Notes: generated by a model from the letters alone, not told the origin. Positions 36,549-46,063 are shown, counted from the stretch's first letter. The stretch is DNA of 64,000 nucleotides from CAVTLG01 sp963735495 (GCA_963735495.1 CAVTLG010000005.1:62001-126000); one strand, 5' to 3'. Made by a program: numbers and translations.

Positions 36549-37922
36549 CTATCTCCAGGTGACGCGATCTAACAGATACATTGGCAACTCCTGTATCGCC
36601 ACACGCACCTGTGACATACTATCGCGTTCGCGCACCGTGACTGTCTGGTCATCGAGCGTCTGAAAATCGACGGTGACGCAGAAAGGCGTCCCAATCTCAT
36701 CCTGGCGACGATAGCGGCGACCAATCGCGCCACCGTCGTCATACTGTGAAACCATCAAGCGCCGCAGATTTTTATGCAACGACTTCGCTGTTGACGCAAG
36801 TCCTTCATTATTCTTTTGCAGCGGAAACACCGCTACTTTTACTGGTGCCAGCCAGGGATGCAAGTGCAGCACCGTACGCGCCTCCTTGCCTGCAGGATCA
36901 GGCTCTTCTTCGTACGCATCCAGCAATAAATTGAGGAACGTGCGGTCAACCCCACCAGATGTTTCGACGATCCAGGGTATATAGCGCTCCTTAGTGATAG
37001 GATCTACATAGCTCAAATCCTGTCCACTGTACTCGCTATGACGCGAGAGATCCCAATCCTGCCGCCAGTGGATACCTTCCCATTCCTGCCAACCAAGCAC
37101 GGTGCGATACTCAACGTCGAAGGCTTTTTTCGCGTAGTGTGCCAGCTCATCCTTGTCATGTTCACGGAAGCGCAGGCGATCTTTATGGTTGATAATACTC
37201 TGATACCAATCGAAACGATACTGCTTCCAAAACTCGTACCACTTATCCATCTCGCTCGGATGCGTAAAGAACTGCAGGTCCCACTGCTCGAATTCACGCT
37301 GCCGGAACAGGAAATTCCCTGGTGTCACTTCGTTGCGATACGCCTTACCGATCTGACAGATACCGAATGGCACGTGCATACGTGAAGACTTCTGCACGTT
37401 ATCGTAGTCCAGGTAGATATTCTGACAGGCTTCACCGCGCAGGTACGTCTTCATGCGGTCGCCCTCGACCACTCCAAGATACGTTTCCATGAGCAGATTA
37501 AAGACGCGTGGCTCGGTTGTCAATTCGCCACCGCATACTGGACATTTATGCTGCTCAAGATTGGCGGGGTCCAGGTGATCTATGCGGAAGCGCCGTTTAC
37601 ATTTCTTACAATCCACCAGCCGATCAACGAAGTTCTCAACGTGGCCGCTGGCCTCCCAGACGCGTGGGTGCGTAATGGTCGCACCTTCGATACCCACGAC
37701 ATTATCATGGTTCTGCACCATCGACCACCACCAGTAGCGTCTAATATTGTTGCGAAATTCGACGCCCAGCGGCCCAAAATCGTAGATACCGGCGACTCCG
37801 CCATAGATTTCAGAATTGGGATAGACGAAACCTCGTCGTTTGCAGAGCGAGACTATCGTTTCAATAGGTACGAGGGGGGTGTCCTTAACTTCCGTTGCTT
37901 GTTCTTGTTCTATCTGTGTCAT
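36549..37922 (-). CDS. glyS: Glycyl-tRNA synthetase (dimeric type)
   Basis: 457 residues from the ATG at 37922 (AGAAGGGAA before it); the frame is open through the T-box leader, but that part is RNA, not protein. Class II synthetase of the alpha-2 type: insertion with a zinc ribbon (CKKCKRRF and CPVCGGEL), motif 2 (YRNEVTPGNFLFRQREFEQ), motif 3 (ETSGGVDRTFLNLLLDAY), and a C-terminal anticodon-binding domain starting LAPVKVAVFPLQ. Charges tRNA-Gly. Controlled by the T-box at 37943-38209. Confidence 0.95.
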   Translation of the reverse strand: MTQIEQEQATEVKDTPLVPIETIVSLCKRRGFVYPNSEIYGGVAGIYDFGPLGVEFRNNIRRYWWWSMVQNHDNVVGIEGATITHPRVWEASGHVENFVDRLVDCKKCKRRFRIDHLDPANLEQHKCPVCGGELTTEPRVFNLLMETYLGVVEGDRMKTYLRGEACQNIYLDYDNVQKSSRMHVPFGICQIGKAYRNEVTPGNFLFRQREFEQWDLQFFTHPSEMDKWYEFWKQYRFDWYQSIINHKDRLRFREHDKDELAHYAKKAFDVEYRTVLGWQEWEGIHWRQDWDLSRHSEYSGQDLSYVDPITKERYIPWIVETSGGVDRTFLNLLLDAYEEEPDPAGKEARTVLHLHPWLAPVKVAVFPLQKNNEGLASTAKSLHKNLRRLMVSQYDDGGAIGRRYRRQDEIGTPFCVTVDFQTLDDQTVTVRERDSMSQVRVAIQELPMYLLDRVTWR

Positions 37923-37942
37923 GAGTGGTTCCCTTCTTCCAC

Positions 37943-38209
37943 AAAAAATTGCCCCAGGCGTCCAATACAATACGCCCAGGGACGAATGCGCCCACGTAAG
38001 CCTGAGGCAACTACGTTTTACGGCCACATCCGCGGTCCCACCCTGCTTCTTCACCATGAACAGTGAAGCCACTCATTCTCAAGTGAGCCAGCTCCGAAGC
38101 GCCCTTCTCCTGCTGTAGACTACCGATCTCGCACCCTCTATCGGCTCGCTGCTATCCCTGGCAAGATACTCTTCTTCATCATTGTTAGCTCTATTCTTTA
38201 TTGCTTACC
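37943..38209 (-). ncRNA. T-box riboswitch of glyS
   Basis: On the minus strand the leader contains the T-box core GGGTGGGACCGCGG (plus coordinates 38030-38043), which pairs with the CCA end of uncharged tRNA. Next comes a terminator: CCCTGGGCGT and ACGCCTGGGG (37951-37981) pair and are followed by six U. A long structured 5' part (38060-38209) serves as stem I; a GGC near 38100 could be the Gly specifier, but I did not fold it fully. Uncharged tRNA-Gly should stabilise the antiterminator and switch on glyS. Confidence 0.9.
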
Positions 38210-38215
38210 ACGCTC

Positions 38216-38244
38216 AGTATAACGAATATTGCGCCAAGATGCAA
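38216..38244 (-). promoter_or_regulatory. Sigma-70-like promoter of the glyS T-box transcript
   Basis: On the minus strand: TTGCAT (plus 38239-38244), 17-bp spacer, TATACT (plus 38216-38221), just upstream of the T-box leader. Confidence 0.65.
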
Positions 38245-38267
38245 GCAGGAAAGTACTACTACTTTTT

Positions 38268-38321
38268 TCTTCGGAAGAAAAAAAGTACGGCTCAGACTTG
38301 TTACAGATCTGAGCCGCACCC
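38268..38321 (-). terminator. Rho-independent terminator of the Gln/Asn-rich protein gene
   Basis: On the minus strand GCGGCTCAGA and TCTGAGCCG form a stem around about 10 nt, followed by TACTTTTTTTCTTCC. It sits 20 bp past the stop at 38342. The adjoining ACTTTTTTC/GAAAAAAAGT is a second hairpin. Confidence 0.8.
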
Positions 38322-38341
38322 AACAACAACACTGCGAAAGA

Positions 38342-38773
38342 TTAATTGCGACCAGGTCTCTGCTGGTTCGCGTTCTGGTTCTGGTTCTGATTCTGCTCGT
38401 GTGCGACATTCGCTGCCGCGAAGGCAACCCATGCAGAAGCAACGGCAGCAATACGCACAGGATGCTCAGGAATGGCCTGCGCGGCTGAAATAGCGGCCTC
38501 ACGCACGGCAACCAGACCCTGCGACGCCTGCTGATTATCACGGCGGGCATTATCGCGCTGCAAATTGTCCTGCTGCTGGCTGCGCTGCTGATCTCGATTC
38601 TGCTGATGGTCATGCTGCTGCTCCTGGTGCAGAACATAGCCACGGCGACCTGTGGCAATTTCAACTGCATTCAGGATATCCTGACTGTTAGCAGAAGGAA
38701 ACTGAGCGTGCAGGTGCTCTTCAAGATACGCCCTGAGTTCGGTATGCGAATTTGACTGAATATTCGTAGCCAT
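38342..38773 (-). CDS. Gln/Asn-rich small protein
   Basis: 143 residues from the ATG at 38773, preceded by AGGAGGT. The first 50 residues look folded (ELRAYLEEHLHAQFPSANSQ), the middle is low-complexity Gln/Asn/Arg/Asp (DNLQRDNARRDNQQ), then a short Ala-rich hydrophobic stretch (IAAVASAWVAFAAANVA) and a QNQNQNQN tail. The family is not recognised. It has its own terminator. Confidence 0.7.
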   Translation of the reverse strand: MATNIQSNSHTELRAYLEEHLHAQFPSANSQDILNAVEIATGRRGYVLHQEQQHDHQQNRDQQRSQQQDNLQRDNARRDNQQASQGLVAVREAAISAAQAIPEHPVRIAAVASAWVAFAAANVAHEQNQNQNQNANQQRPGRN

Positions 38774-38889
38774 AATATAGTACCTCCTTAAAGGTGCTCT
38801 ACGCAAAAACAACGATCTGTTTTCATCTTAGAGCGCGGTAAAAATTGCGCATGCACATTTTTCTATCAGAGAACATAGGAGGATTTCCC

Positions 38890-39642
38890 TTGGGAACAAA
38901 CACTTCTCCAGTCTATACGAAGCCATTTTTTGAGCTTCAACTGCTTTTCGCGCAGAAGATTGCTGCTGTGTCACAGCAACCATTAGATCAAGCGCTCTTA
39001 CGCTTCACGGCATTTTATAGAATCTTCGGCCTGGATTGGAGCATGGACCCGACAAACTCGGTCTGGCAGACATATACACGAGGGCTTCAGCAGGCAGCGG
39101 ATAACGTCGACTTTACCTATCAATTCTATCTCCAGCGCTATCCTGCTATTCCGAAATTCACTGACGAAGAACACTGGGGATGTTTTACGTATGAATACAA
39201 TTCAGAAAAACGCGTAATTCATTTTCACTTTTCTAACCAGGATACGTCTATATATGGACCGCTCAGCCATCAGCGTATTGATGTTCGTAAAGCTGAGCTG
39301 CGTGCGATGTTCCAACACATAAAACAGAGGCATTCCGACGCGGCATTGGTGCAGGGAGGATCATGGCTCTACAATTGGGAAGCATATAGACGCCTCTTTC
39401 CTCCAGTTTTTGGGCAATCAGCACAGCGAGAGCAAATGTTTAGCCTGGCGGGTCGTAATGTGTGGGGCCAATTCCTGCGGCGACACGGGGGCGTCCATCA
39501 GGAAACACGATCTTTGTTTTTAGAACGCCTCAGTCAACTGCAACGCGTTGAAGACCATCCACAGTGCTTCCCTTATCCAAATGTACGCACAGAAGCGCCG
39601 CTTCCCTTGTTTTACGCGTTCTATGCTATTGACCAGATATAA
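38890..39642 (+). CDS. Conserved-looking hypothetical protein
   Basis: The TTG at 38890 has AGGAGG 7 bp before it and gives 250 residues; the ATG at 38851 has no such site. Mixed alpha/beta composition, rich in aromatic residues (EEHWGCFTYEYNSEKRVIHFHF, here noted only as the central strand region; LVQGGSWLYNWEAYRRLFP). No membrane segment and no catalytic signature. I recall no function for this type. Stands alone. Confidence 0.7.
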   Translation: MGTNTSPVYTKPFFELQLLFAQKIAAVSQQPLDQALLRFTAFYRIFGLDWSMDPTNSVWQTYTRGLQQAADNVDFTYQFYLQRYPAIPKFTDEEHWGCFTYEYNSEKRVIHFHFSNQDTSIYGPLSHQRIDVRKAELRAMFQHIKQRHSDAALVQGGSWLYNWEAYRRLFPPVFGQSAQREQMFSLAGRNVWGQFLRRHGGVHQETRSLFLERLSQLQRVEDHPQCFPYPNVRTEAPLPLFYAFYAIDQI

Positions 39643-39717
39643 AATAATAATGTCGTTATTTTCTCCTTTCAGAAGATAAAAGCGACATTTCACTGCGCTT
39701 CCTACGTAACTACTCAG

Positions 39718-39765
39718 ATCGGCTCGTAGAGGGGGATCGCGTAGGGACAAGCCCTTGCGGTTGTC
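39718..39765. repeat. Dispersed intergenic repeat, family A, copy 2
   Basis: TCGGCTCGTAGAGGGGG then GCGTAGGGACAAGCCC and TTGCGGTTGTCC. The inverted copy at 49511-49560 matches over nearly the whole 48 bp; a shorter match is at 25086. Confidence 0.75.
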
Positions 39766-39801
39766 CACCTGATACGTTGCCTCACCTGAGGAGTTAGCTT
39801 C

Positions 39802-40596
39802 CTACAATAAAATCAGGTCGCGCTTCGCCAGTAGCATATCTGCCAGCCAGGTTAGCCCTATGATGTAGCCTACTGCCACGACCAGCATCACCAACGCATA
39901 GCCATCCACAATTGGCACCAGGCCCAGATTATAGCAGGCAGTCACTGGAAGCAGCGGTAGCTGCGTGACTGTAAAATATTTAGCTATGTCGCTAAATCTA
40001 CTATCGGAATAGAGCATCGCCGCCAGCCAGACCAGGAAAATAATTTGCACGCGCCGTGTCGCCACCGGCACTGACAATACCACTGTCAGTATTGAGAGGA
40101 TACAGCAATTTAAGAACAATCCGACTGCGCCCGGTAGCATATTTCCCACGGTCGCGTCGGTAATACCTATCTGCGGCGCACTTGTATGATAGCCCATTGC
40201 GAGCACAAGCATGAGCAAGAAAAGCGGAATACGCCATACGCACGTTGCTAGAATCAGGCCGCGTATATAAGCCGAACGCGAAGTCAGTCGAGCCAACGGT
40301 AAATAGACGCGGGCGCTTCTGAGTGAGCGCTGCACAATCACAACCGTATCCAGTACCGCTAGCACACTCAACCCCTCGCCGACCGTCCCATAGAAATAGC
40401 TGGCATCCCCGCCATACTCGTAGAAGAATAATGCATAGAGGAACCAGATAAAAAAGATATCTCCGAATATCCAACCGCTGCGCACATGGCTCTTGAGCGT
40501 AAAGCGAGCTACTGTTACTGTCGGACTACGCCAGCACTGTTGCCATATGCGCGACCAGGCCGCACTTGTGGTCGCTGGCACATCGGTATCGCTCAT
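39802..40596 (-). CDS. ABC transporter permease (ABC-2-like)
   Basis: 264 residues with six hydrophobic helices and no binding-protein loop, as expected for an exporter permease. Its ATG overlaps the stop of the ATPase gene (ATGA at 40593-40596), so the two are translationally coupled. Substrate unknown; such pairs export drugs, lipids or peptides. Confidence 0.75.
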   Translation of the reverse strand: MSDTDVPATTSAAWSRIWQQCWRSPTVTVARFTLKSHVRSGWIFGDIFFIWFLYALFFYEYGGDASYFYGTVGEGLSVLAVLDTVVIVQRSLRSARVYLPLARLTSRSAYIRGLILATCVWRIPLFLLMLVLAMGYHTSAPQIGITDATVGNMLPGAVGLFLNCCILSILTVVLSVPVATRRVQIIFLVWLAAMLYSDSRFSDIAKYFTVTQLPLLPVTACYNLGLVPIVDGYALVMLVVAVGYIIGLTWLADMLLAKRDLILL

Positions 40597-41537
40597 ATCT
40601 TCCCGCCTCCTACAATTGTTGCCAGTAGCGTATCTTCAGTGTTTACCTGCGTTGTGCGCACATACACCTCTTCCAGCGTACGGCTGACGGGATTGAGCGA
40701 CACTATCGGCACTTGAGCCTGCACGAGTTCTTTCAGTACGCTAGCCTGTGCAGTATCTGCAACGCGCAGCACATTCCCCTGTGTTTCCATGACCTGTTCG
40801 GCAATATGTAGGCGTGCCACCACCTCGCTGGCGGACAGGTCATGTGCCAGAGCAATCTCCACGCGGCCTTGCGAACGCAGCAAGTCGGACACCTTCCCCT
40901 GAAGGATCAACCGTCCACGCCGCATAATGCCTACCGTGTCGCACAGCGCCTCCACCTCCGTCAGATAGTGCGAGCAGATCAGCAACGTTTTCCCCTGTTT
41001 GCGCAATTCTCCCACAATCTGACGCACCTCCCACTGACTGCGCGGGTCCAGGCCGCTGGTTGGCTCATCCATCAGCAGCAATTCCGGCTCTGTCAAGAGA
41101 GCCTGGGCGATTGCCAGGCGTTGCAGCATGCCTTTTGAATAGGTTTTGATAGCCCGGTCGGCTGCCTCTTGCAGGTGCACCTGTTCCAGTAGAGCATCCA
41201 CACGCTTTTTATTTGCCTGCTGCCACAGCCCGCTCAACTGCCCGAGATACATCAGATAGGAGCGGGCGCTGAAGCCGCCTTCAAAGATTGGTCGCTCGTG
41301 CACATAGCCAACACGGGTGTGAGCACGCGCCACCTGCTCTTCGCCCAGCACGCGTACATGACCAGAGGAAGGAAAAATAAAGCCCAGCAGAATGCGCACC
41401 AGCGTTGATTTTCCCGCGCCATTCTCGCCAAGCAAGCCAAAGGATGTACCTTTATCTATACTTAGCGTAATAGTATCCAGAGCGGTTACGCGCCTGCTAT
41501 ACGTCTTCGAGAGTTCAACGCATTCTATGACGGCCAC
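40593..41537 (-). CDS. ABC transporter ATP-binding protein
   Basis: The best start is GTG at 41537 (AAGGAG 8 bp before), giving 314 residues. Walker A GENGAGKST, signature YSKGMLQRLA in place of LSGGQ, Walker B LLLMDEPTSGLDP, and the switch His in LLICSHYLTE. A C-terminal domain of about 90 residues (VSRTLEEVYV at its end) is typical of CcmA/DrrA-type exporters. Couples to the permease at 39802-40596. Confidence 0.9.
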   Translation of the reverse strand: MAVIECVELSKTYSRRVTALDTITLSIDKGTSFGLLGENGAGKSTLVRILLGFIFPSSGHVRVLGEEQVARAHTRVGYVHERPIFEGGFSARSYLMYLGQLSGLWQQANKKRVDALLEQVHLQEAADRAIKTYSKGMLQRLAIAQALLTEPELLLMDEPTSGLDPRSQWEVRQIVGELRKQGKTLLICSHYLTEVEALCDTVGIMRRGRLILQGKVSDLLRSQGRVEIALAHDLSASEVVARLHIAEQVMETQGNVLRVADTAQASVLKELVQAQVPIVSLNPVSRTLEEVYVRTTQVNTEDTLLATIVGGGKI

Positions 41538-41859
41538 AGCGAGACTCCTTATCCTGGCGGCCCGTAAAACCCCTGGCATTCAGCCATGGGGATACAAGGG
41601 CGTTCCTTTTGGTGGCGCGATGGGGATGGTGAAAAATACCCCCAAATAGGGATGTACATCTACATGCTGTTTTGCTATACTCTGCATGAGTACATTGACA
41701 ACGGAATAGTGTTTGTGGGTTCCAAGCTAAATCGTTCGCTTGGGTAAAAGCACTAACGTGTTTGACCATGTCTCCTCTCTTTCTTCTGCCGACTTGCGAA
41801 AACCAAGCACGTCGATGAATGGGAACAAAAACCACGTTCCTACTCTTCCAGATTAAGAA
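41538..41859. other. Intergenic region, nothing recognised
   Basis: No gene supported; lies between the ABC operon start and the IS605-type relic. Confidence 0.35.
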
Positions 41860-42003
41860 GCTACCCTGGGACTCAGGGAAAGCCAATGCCTGTGGAGGCG
41901 ATGTAAGACCGGCTGTCGCGACAACGGCTCTCTCCAACGAAGCAGGAAAGCTCACTCGTGAGGGTGAGAAGCCCCCGTCCTTCCAGACGTGGGGAGATGT
42001 CAC
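41860..42003 (+). mobile_element. IS605-type relic: tnpB 3' end with omega-RNA scaffold
   Basis: A frame reads NACGGDVRPAVATTALSNEAG then REGEKPPSFQ, the typical disordered C-terminus of TnpB proteins. The DNA continues into the hairpin-rich end GCCCCCGTCC...GACGTGGGG and stops at GATGTCAC (42003), the right-end sequence of this element type. No RuvC part or left end remains. The 3' end of tnpB encodes the scaffold of the guide RNA, so this is a guide-RNA fossil; nearby intact TnpB (55507-56772) has a similar end, GTGGAGTGTCAC. Confidence 0.6.
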
Positions 42004-42294
42004 CTTAACATCGCGCGACAACAGTGATGACGATGCCCATACTAGTGTATCCTCTCCATGCACAAGGAGCAACTACGGCGGCAAAAGTCATAGTTAGTCC
42101 AGGACTCTCAGCGCGCAAATGTATCTCTTCCTCCTTCCCCCATCTTTTTTCATTCAGACACATACAGAGTGCAAACTACCATTGCAATATTTTCGTACAA
42201 CAGTAACTCTAAAATTTTCCATGCTCCTTGTAGATATAGGCAATAGATGTTACAATAGTCCAAAATTATTCAGTCTCATTTTGAAGAAGTGAAA
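42004..42294. other. Intergenic region before the helicase gene
   Basis: AT-rich; no gene. It should hold the helicase promoter; no clear boxes chosen. Confidence 0.35.
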
Positions 42295-44904
42295 ATGGAA
42301 GAACATGTGCTGACCGGTTCCGCGACCGAGGCGGACATCCAAACATTCGCTGCGCGCTATACGTTTCCCCTCGACGCCTTCCAATTGGAGGCGATGGAGT
42401 ATCTTGCCAACGACCAATCTGTCATGGTCGCCGCGCCAACCGGCACGGGTAAAACGCTGGTAGCGGAATATGCTGTCTGGCGAGCGCAGCAGCGCCATCA
42501 GCGTGTCATTTACACCACCCCATTAAAAGCGCTATCCAACCAGAAATATCGTGATATGCGCACACTGTACGGCGATGAGGCGGTGGGTTTAGTCACGGGC
42601 GATATCGTTGAGCATAGTAAAGCCTCCATTGTGATCATGACGACCGAAGTTTACCGCAACATGCTCTTAGAAGATGGCGGAGATCGCCTGGCAGGTGAAC
42701 AAGCGTTTGGACCATCCTCGTTAGCCGATGTGGCCTTTGTGGTCTTTGATGAGTTGCACTACCTGAGCGACGTCGGTCGTGGTCCTGTTTGGGAAGAAGC
42801 CATCATCTGCTCACCATCACATATTCAGCTTGTTGGCCTTTCGGCCACCGTGAGCAATGCCGAAGACCTCGCCAGTTGGATCAGCCGCGTCCACCGTCCT
42901 ATCGCCCTGGTCGTACACGAGCAGCGCGCCGTGCCTTTAGAGCACCACTATTTTCTGGATGGCAAACTGCATCTTGTTCAGGACGCCGATGGCAATCGCC
43001 TTGAGCGCTTCCCCAACATTGGAGGTGAGGCCAAGCTGGCACAGCTAGCTGGTCGTAACCGTACTTACACCTCCAACGAAGATGATGAAGACGACGCGGA
43101 TGAGGCGTGGAAACGACCGCGTAAAAGGGGACAAGGATACAGACCCCCCATCAAAAAGGCCGCAGAAAGTACAGCTCCTGTCGAGGTCGCAACCAGCAGC
43201 GAGACAGCAACTGAAACGGATGCGCCGTTTAAAGAGCCACAAAAATCCCGCCGCCCTCCGCAGCGTAAACCTCCAGACGCGGGAGAAATACTGACTGTGC
43301 TGCGTGACGCAGACATGCTACCCTGTCTCTACTTCCTACCGGGCCGTCGTGTCGTCGAAGAAACGGCCATGAGTGCAGCACTCCACAACTTCACGACTGC
43401 TGAGGAGGAAGTACAGATCCGCCTGGAGATCGAGGTCTGGCTTGAAAATCTGCCCAAGGAAGATCGCAAACTACACCAGGTGCAGGCGCTCATCAACCTG
43501 CTACCGCGTGGACTGGCCTTCCATCATGCGGGCCTGCTCCCTGGACTCAAGGTACTCGTTGAGACGCTTTTCGCGCGTGGCTATCTGCGCGCAGTTTTCG
43601 CCACGGACACACTGGCCTTAGGCGTCAACATGCCTGCACGCAGCGTCGTCGTCGGCAGTCTCAGTAAGTTTGACGGGCAAGAGATGCGTCTACTCACGCC
43701 TAACGAGTATCGTCAATTGACGGGACGCGCAGGCCGACGCGGCATGGATACGCGTGGTGCTGCGATCATTCCCTATTCTCCCTGGGAGCCGTTTGAGACG
43801 TCGTTCCAGCGCATCACAGGCGAGTTATTGCCAGTCACCAGTTCTTTTGTTATCCGTTACAACTCGGTGCTCAGCCTGTGGCGACCGGGTGATGTCCAGC
43901 ATCTGCGCCGTGTTTGTGCCTCCAGTTTGCGCGAATTCCAGCGTTATTTGCTCTGGGAATTCAACGAACTGCACCGCCTGGAGAAGCGTTATCAGAAAGC
44001 TAAAAAGTCGGGCAAAAAGAAAGGTGCAGCATCGCGCGAGGCCGAACGTGCATTAGAAAAGCGCAGGGAGCGTATCGGCGCATTCCCATTAAGTCGAGCG
44101 GGAGCAGCCGAACTTGACGGCACGATTTTTGCCTTGCGCGCACTTGGCTATATCGGCCAGGACGATCAGCTCACGCTCAAAGGTCGTCTGTTGCGCAACA
44201 TCTTTCATCCAGCGGGTATTATCATTATTGAGCTGATCACGCTTGGTGTCCTTGACGAGTTATCGGCCCATGAGCTGGCTGAAGTTTGTAGCTGGTTCAC
44301 CTATGATAACGACCGACGTCTCAACAATCGCGATGTAGTGCCAAACAACCTGGTACAGGTACGCCGTGAACTCTGGCGCATCACACAGCACGTACGTGGT
44401 ATTGAAGAACGTGCCGAGGTCAACTTCACGCCTGGCATTGTACCTGATTTCCATGGTCTGGCGCTTGGCTGGTCGCGCAAAATGGCCCTGACCGGTCTTT
44501 TGCACCGTATCGACCTCGCCGAAGGTGACATCTTAATGTTGCTCAATCAGACCATCGACCTGTTACAGCAGGTGCAAACTGCTGTCGGTCAGTTGCTTGA
44601 TACAGCTATGGTCTGGGATCAAGCCTCGCCGGTCATGACCGACGGTGTATTTACAGCCAGCAGTGCCAATGCACGTTCCCGCGACCGTGTAGAGCAATTA
44701 CTCAAGCAGCGTGAGCGACTTGAGCACCTGCGTCCCTTACTGGCCCAGGCGTCGGCCTCATTACTCCACGGGATCATCATCCAGAGCCGCACTATCCCAT
44801 CCATGACCGTGCGTGTTGGTGACGAAGAGGTTCCCCTCGATGCCGAAGAGGACAGAGATGCGCAGGGTCTTCATGACCCACAAACCTTCGTCGAGGACCT
44901 ATAA
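42295..44904 (+). CDS. Ski2-like DExH-box helicase
   Basis: 869 residues from the ATG at 42295 (a GTG two codons earlier is also possible). RecA domain 1: AAPTGTGKT (motif I), TTPLKALSNQK (Ia), DELHYL (II), LVGLSATV (III). RecA domain 2: PCLYFLPGR, ATDTLALGVNMPA (V), LTGRAGRRGMD (VI). A charged insert of about 80 residues separates the two. The C-terminal part fits the DSHCT domain of Mtr4/Ski2 RNA helicases. Bacterial members probably act in RNA turnover or ribosome metabolism. The gene is alone on its strand. Confidence 0.9.
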   Translation: MEEHVLTGSATEADIQTFAARYTFPLDAFQLEAMEYLANDQSVMVAAPTGTGKTLVAEYAVWRAQQRHQRVIYTTPLKALSNQKYRDMRTLYGDEAVGLVTGDIVEHSKASIVIMTTEVYRNMLLEDGGDRLAGEQAFGPSSLADVAFVVFDELHYLSDVGRGPVWEEAIICSPSHIQLVGLSATVSNAEDLASWISRVHRPIALVVHEQRAVPLEHHYFLDGKLHLVQDADGNRLERFPNIGGEAKLAQLAGRNRTYTSNEDDEDDADEAWKRPRKRGQGYRPPIKKAAESTAPVEVATSSETATETDAPFKEPQKSRRPPQRKPPDAGEILTVLRDADMLPCLYFLPGRRVVEETAMSAALHNFTTAEEEVQIRLEIEVWLENLPKEDRKLHQVQALINLLPRGLAFHHAGLLPGLKVLVETLFARGYLRAVFATDTLALGVNMPARSVVVGSLSKFDGQEMRLLTPNEYRQLTGRAGRRGMDTRGAAIIPYSPWEPFETSFQRITGELLPVTSSFVIRYNSVLSLWRPGDVQHLRRVCASSLREFQRYLLWEFNELHRLEKRYQKAKKSGKKKGAASREAERALEKRRERIGAFPLSRAGAAELDGTIFALRALGYIGQDDQLTLKGRLLRNIFHPAGIIIIELITLGVLDELSAHELAEVCSWFTYDNDRRLNNRDVVPNNLVQVRRELWRITQHVRGIEERAEVNFTPGIVPDFHGLALGWSRKMALTGLLHRIDLAEGDILMLLNQTIDLLQQVQTAVGQLLDTAMVWDQASPVMTDGVFTASSANARSRDRVEQLLKQRERLEHLRPLLAQASASLLHGIIIQSRTIPSMTVRVGDEEVPLDAEEDRDAQGLHDPQTFVEDL

Positions 44905-45018
44905 AGTTTGTCCGCAGATCTCGAAGTATGTGGGTCATGGTCAGATCGAGTCCTTCAGAAGTCTGAGAACCCACAAGAATTCTCTGTATACTTATGGGAC
45001 AAGTCGTCAGTGGCCAAC

Positions 45019-45041
45019 GAAAGCAAGTGTTACTTGCTTTC
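45019..45041. promoter_or_regulatory. Third copy of the AAAGCAAGT operator, at the 3' end of the amidohydrolase gene
   Basis: GAAAGCAAGT and ACTTGCTTTC around GTT: a perfect 10-bp-arm palindrome differing by one central base from the operator at 46088-46110. It lies 4 bp past the amidohydrolase stop (45045) between converging genes, where no promoter is expected. Confidence 0.7.
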
Positions 45042-45044
45042 AGA

Positions 45045-46019
45045 TCATAAAAGGGAAAGTTTGAGCAGCCTTTCGGCGTTACGGTGGGCGATTTTTTCTT
45101 TGTCAGCAGGACTGATTGGGGCATGCTCCAGAAACGCTCTGGCTTGATCCCCCTCCTGGAAGGGATAATCAACGGAATACAGAATACGGTCAGCCCCCAG
45201 CACTTGCAGCGTCAGCTGGAAGGGAGGAAGCATAAACATTCCGCTGGGGGTGACATGCATCTGCTGGGTGAAGTAGTCAGCTACAGGCCGCTGCAAGTGC
45301 TTTGCCGCCGGAGCCAATCCCCTGGCAAAGCGCTCCAGATAGAAAGGGACCATTTCTCCCCAGTGACCAAGAATGATTTGCAGACCGGGATAAAGATCGA
45401 AGACGCCTCCCAGAACCATACGCAGCGCATGAATACCGGTATCCAGGTGCCATCCCCACCCAAAGGTGGCAAAGCTTCCACTGACGGCAGGCCCAAAACC
45501 AGCATAGTAGGCTTCCACTACGGCTTTGGGCGGGGGCGCAGGATGCAGGTAAATGGGAACATCGAGCGTGGCTGCCATTGCGAGCATGGGACGAAACGCG
45601 GGATCGTCCAGAAAACGACCATCGGTATGTCCATGAATCATCGCGCCCCTGAAACCCAGAGTGTTCACTGACCGCTCCAATTCGGCAGCGGCGGCTTCTG
45701 GATCAGGCGTGGGCAAGGTCGCAAGGCCCACAAAGCGGTCAGGATGAGCACGAATGGCTGCCGCGAGCCGGTCGTTGATCTCTCGCGCCAGCGAAACCGC
45801 CTCTGCTGCCGGGATCGATGGTATCCCCGACGAGGTATGCGAAAGAACCTGGACATCGATGCCCATGGCATCCATAGCTTGCAGGCGACTAACTCCCAGA
45901 TCTTCGAGTTGCGCGGTGGGCGAAGCATAGAAACTCTCCTGAGAATGAGGCAAAAACCGGGCAACAGCCTCGGTGATCTCAGCAAGCTGGAAGTGCTCTT
46001 CAAGGGTTATTATCTTCAT
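45045..46019 (-). CDS. Amidohydrolase-2 family protein (decarboxylase-like)
   Basis: 324 residues of the ACMSD/gamma-resorcylate decarboxylase type. EEHFQL near residue 7 replaces the HxH strand as in that group; further motifs are the catalytic-barrel His in YLHPAPP (about 158), LGHWGEMVP (about 218) and YSVDYPF (about 283), with Asp as last metal ligand. Probably decarboxylates or hydrolyses an aromatic or related acid. Divergent from the TetR gene at 46138; both ends of the gene carry the same operator, so it is probably the repressed target. Confidence 0.85.
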   Translation of the reverse strand: MKIITLEEHFQLAEITEAVARFLPHSQESFYASPTAQLEDLGVSRLQAMDAMGIDVQVLSHTSSGIPSIPAAEAVSLAREINDRLAAAIRAHPDRFVGLATLPTPDPEAAAAELERSVNTLGFRGAMIHGHTDGRFLDDPAFRPMLAMAATLDVPIYLHPAPPPKAVVEAYYAGFGPAVSGSFATFGWGWHLDTGIHALRMVLGGVFDLYPGLQIILGHWGEMVPFYLERFARGLAPAAKHLQRPVADYFTQQMHVTPSGMFMLPPFQLTLQVLGADRILYSVDYPFQEGDQARAFLEHAPISPADKEKIAHRNAERLLKLSLL

Positions 46020-46040
46020 GTGTTTCCTCTGTCTTTTTAC

Positions 46041-46063
46041 TAAAGCAAGTGGCGCTTACATTT
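46041..46063. promoter_or_regulatory. Imperfect operator half of the amidohydrolase/TetR region
   Basis: TAAAGCAAGTGGCGCTTAC: the left arm matches the operator at 46088-46110; the right arm has two changes. It is 22 bp upstream of the amidohydrolase start. Confidence 0.6.

Noticed and set aside
37923..38072. N-terminal extension of glyS by 50 codons
   Set aside because: The frame runs through the T-box terminator and core; the ATG at 37922 has the ribosome site and matches the family start.
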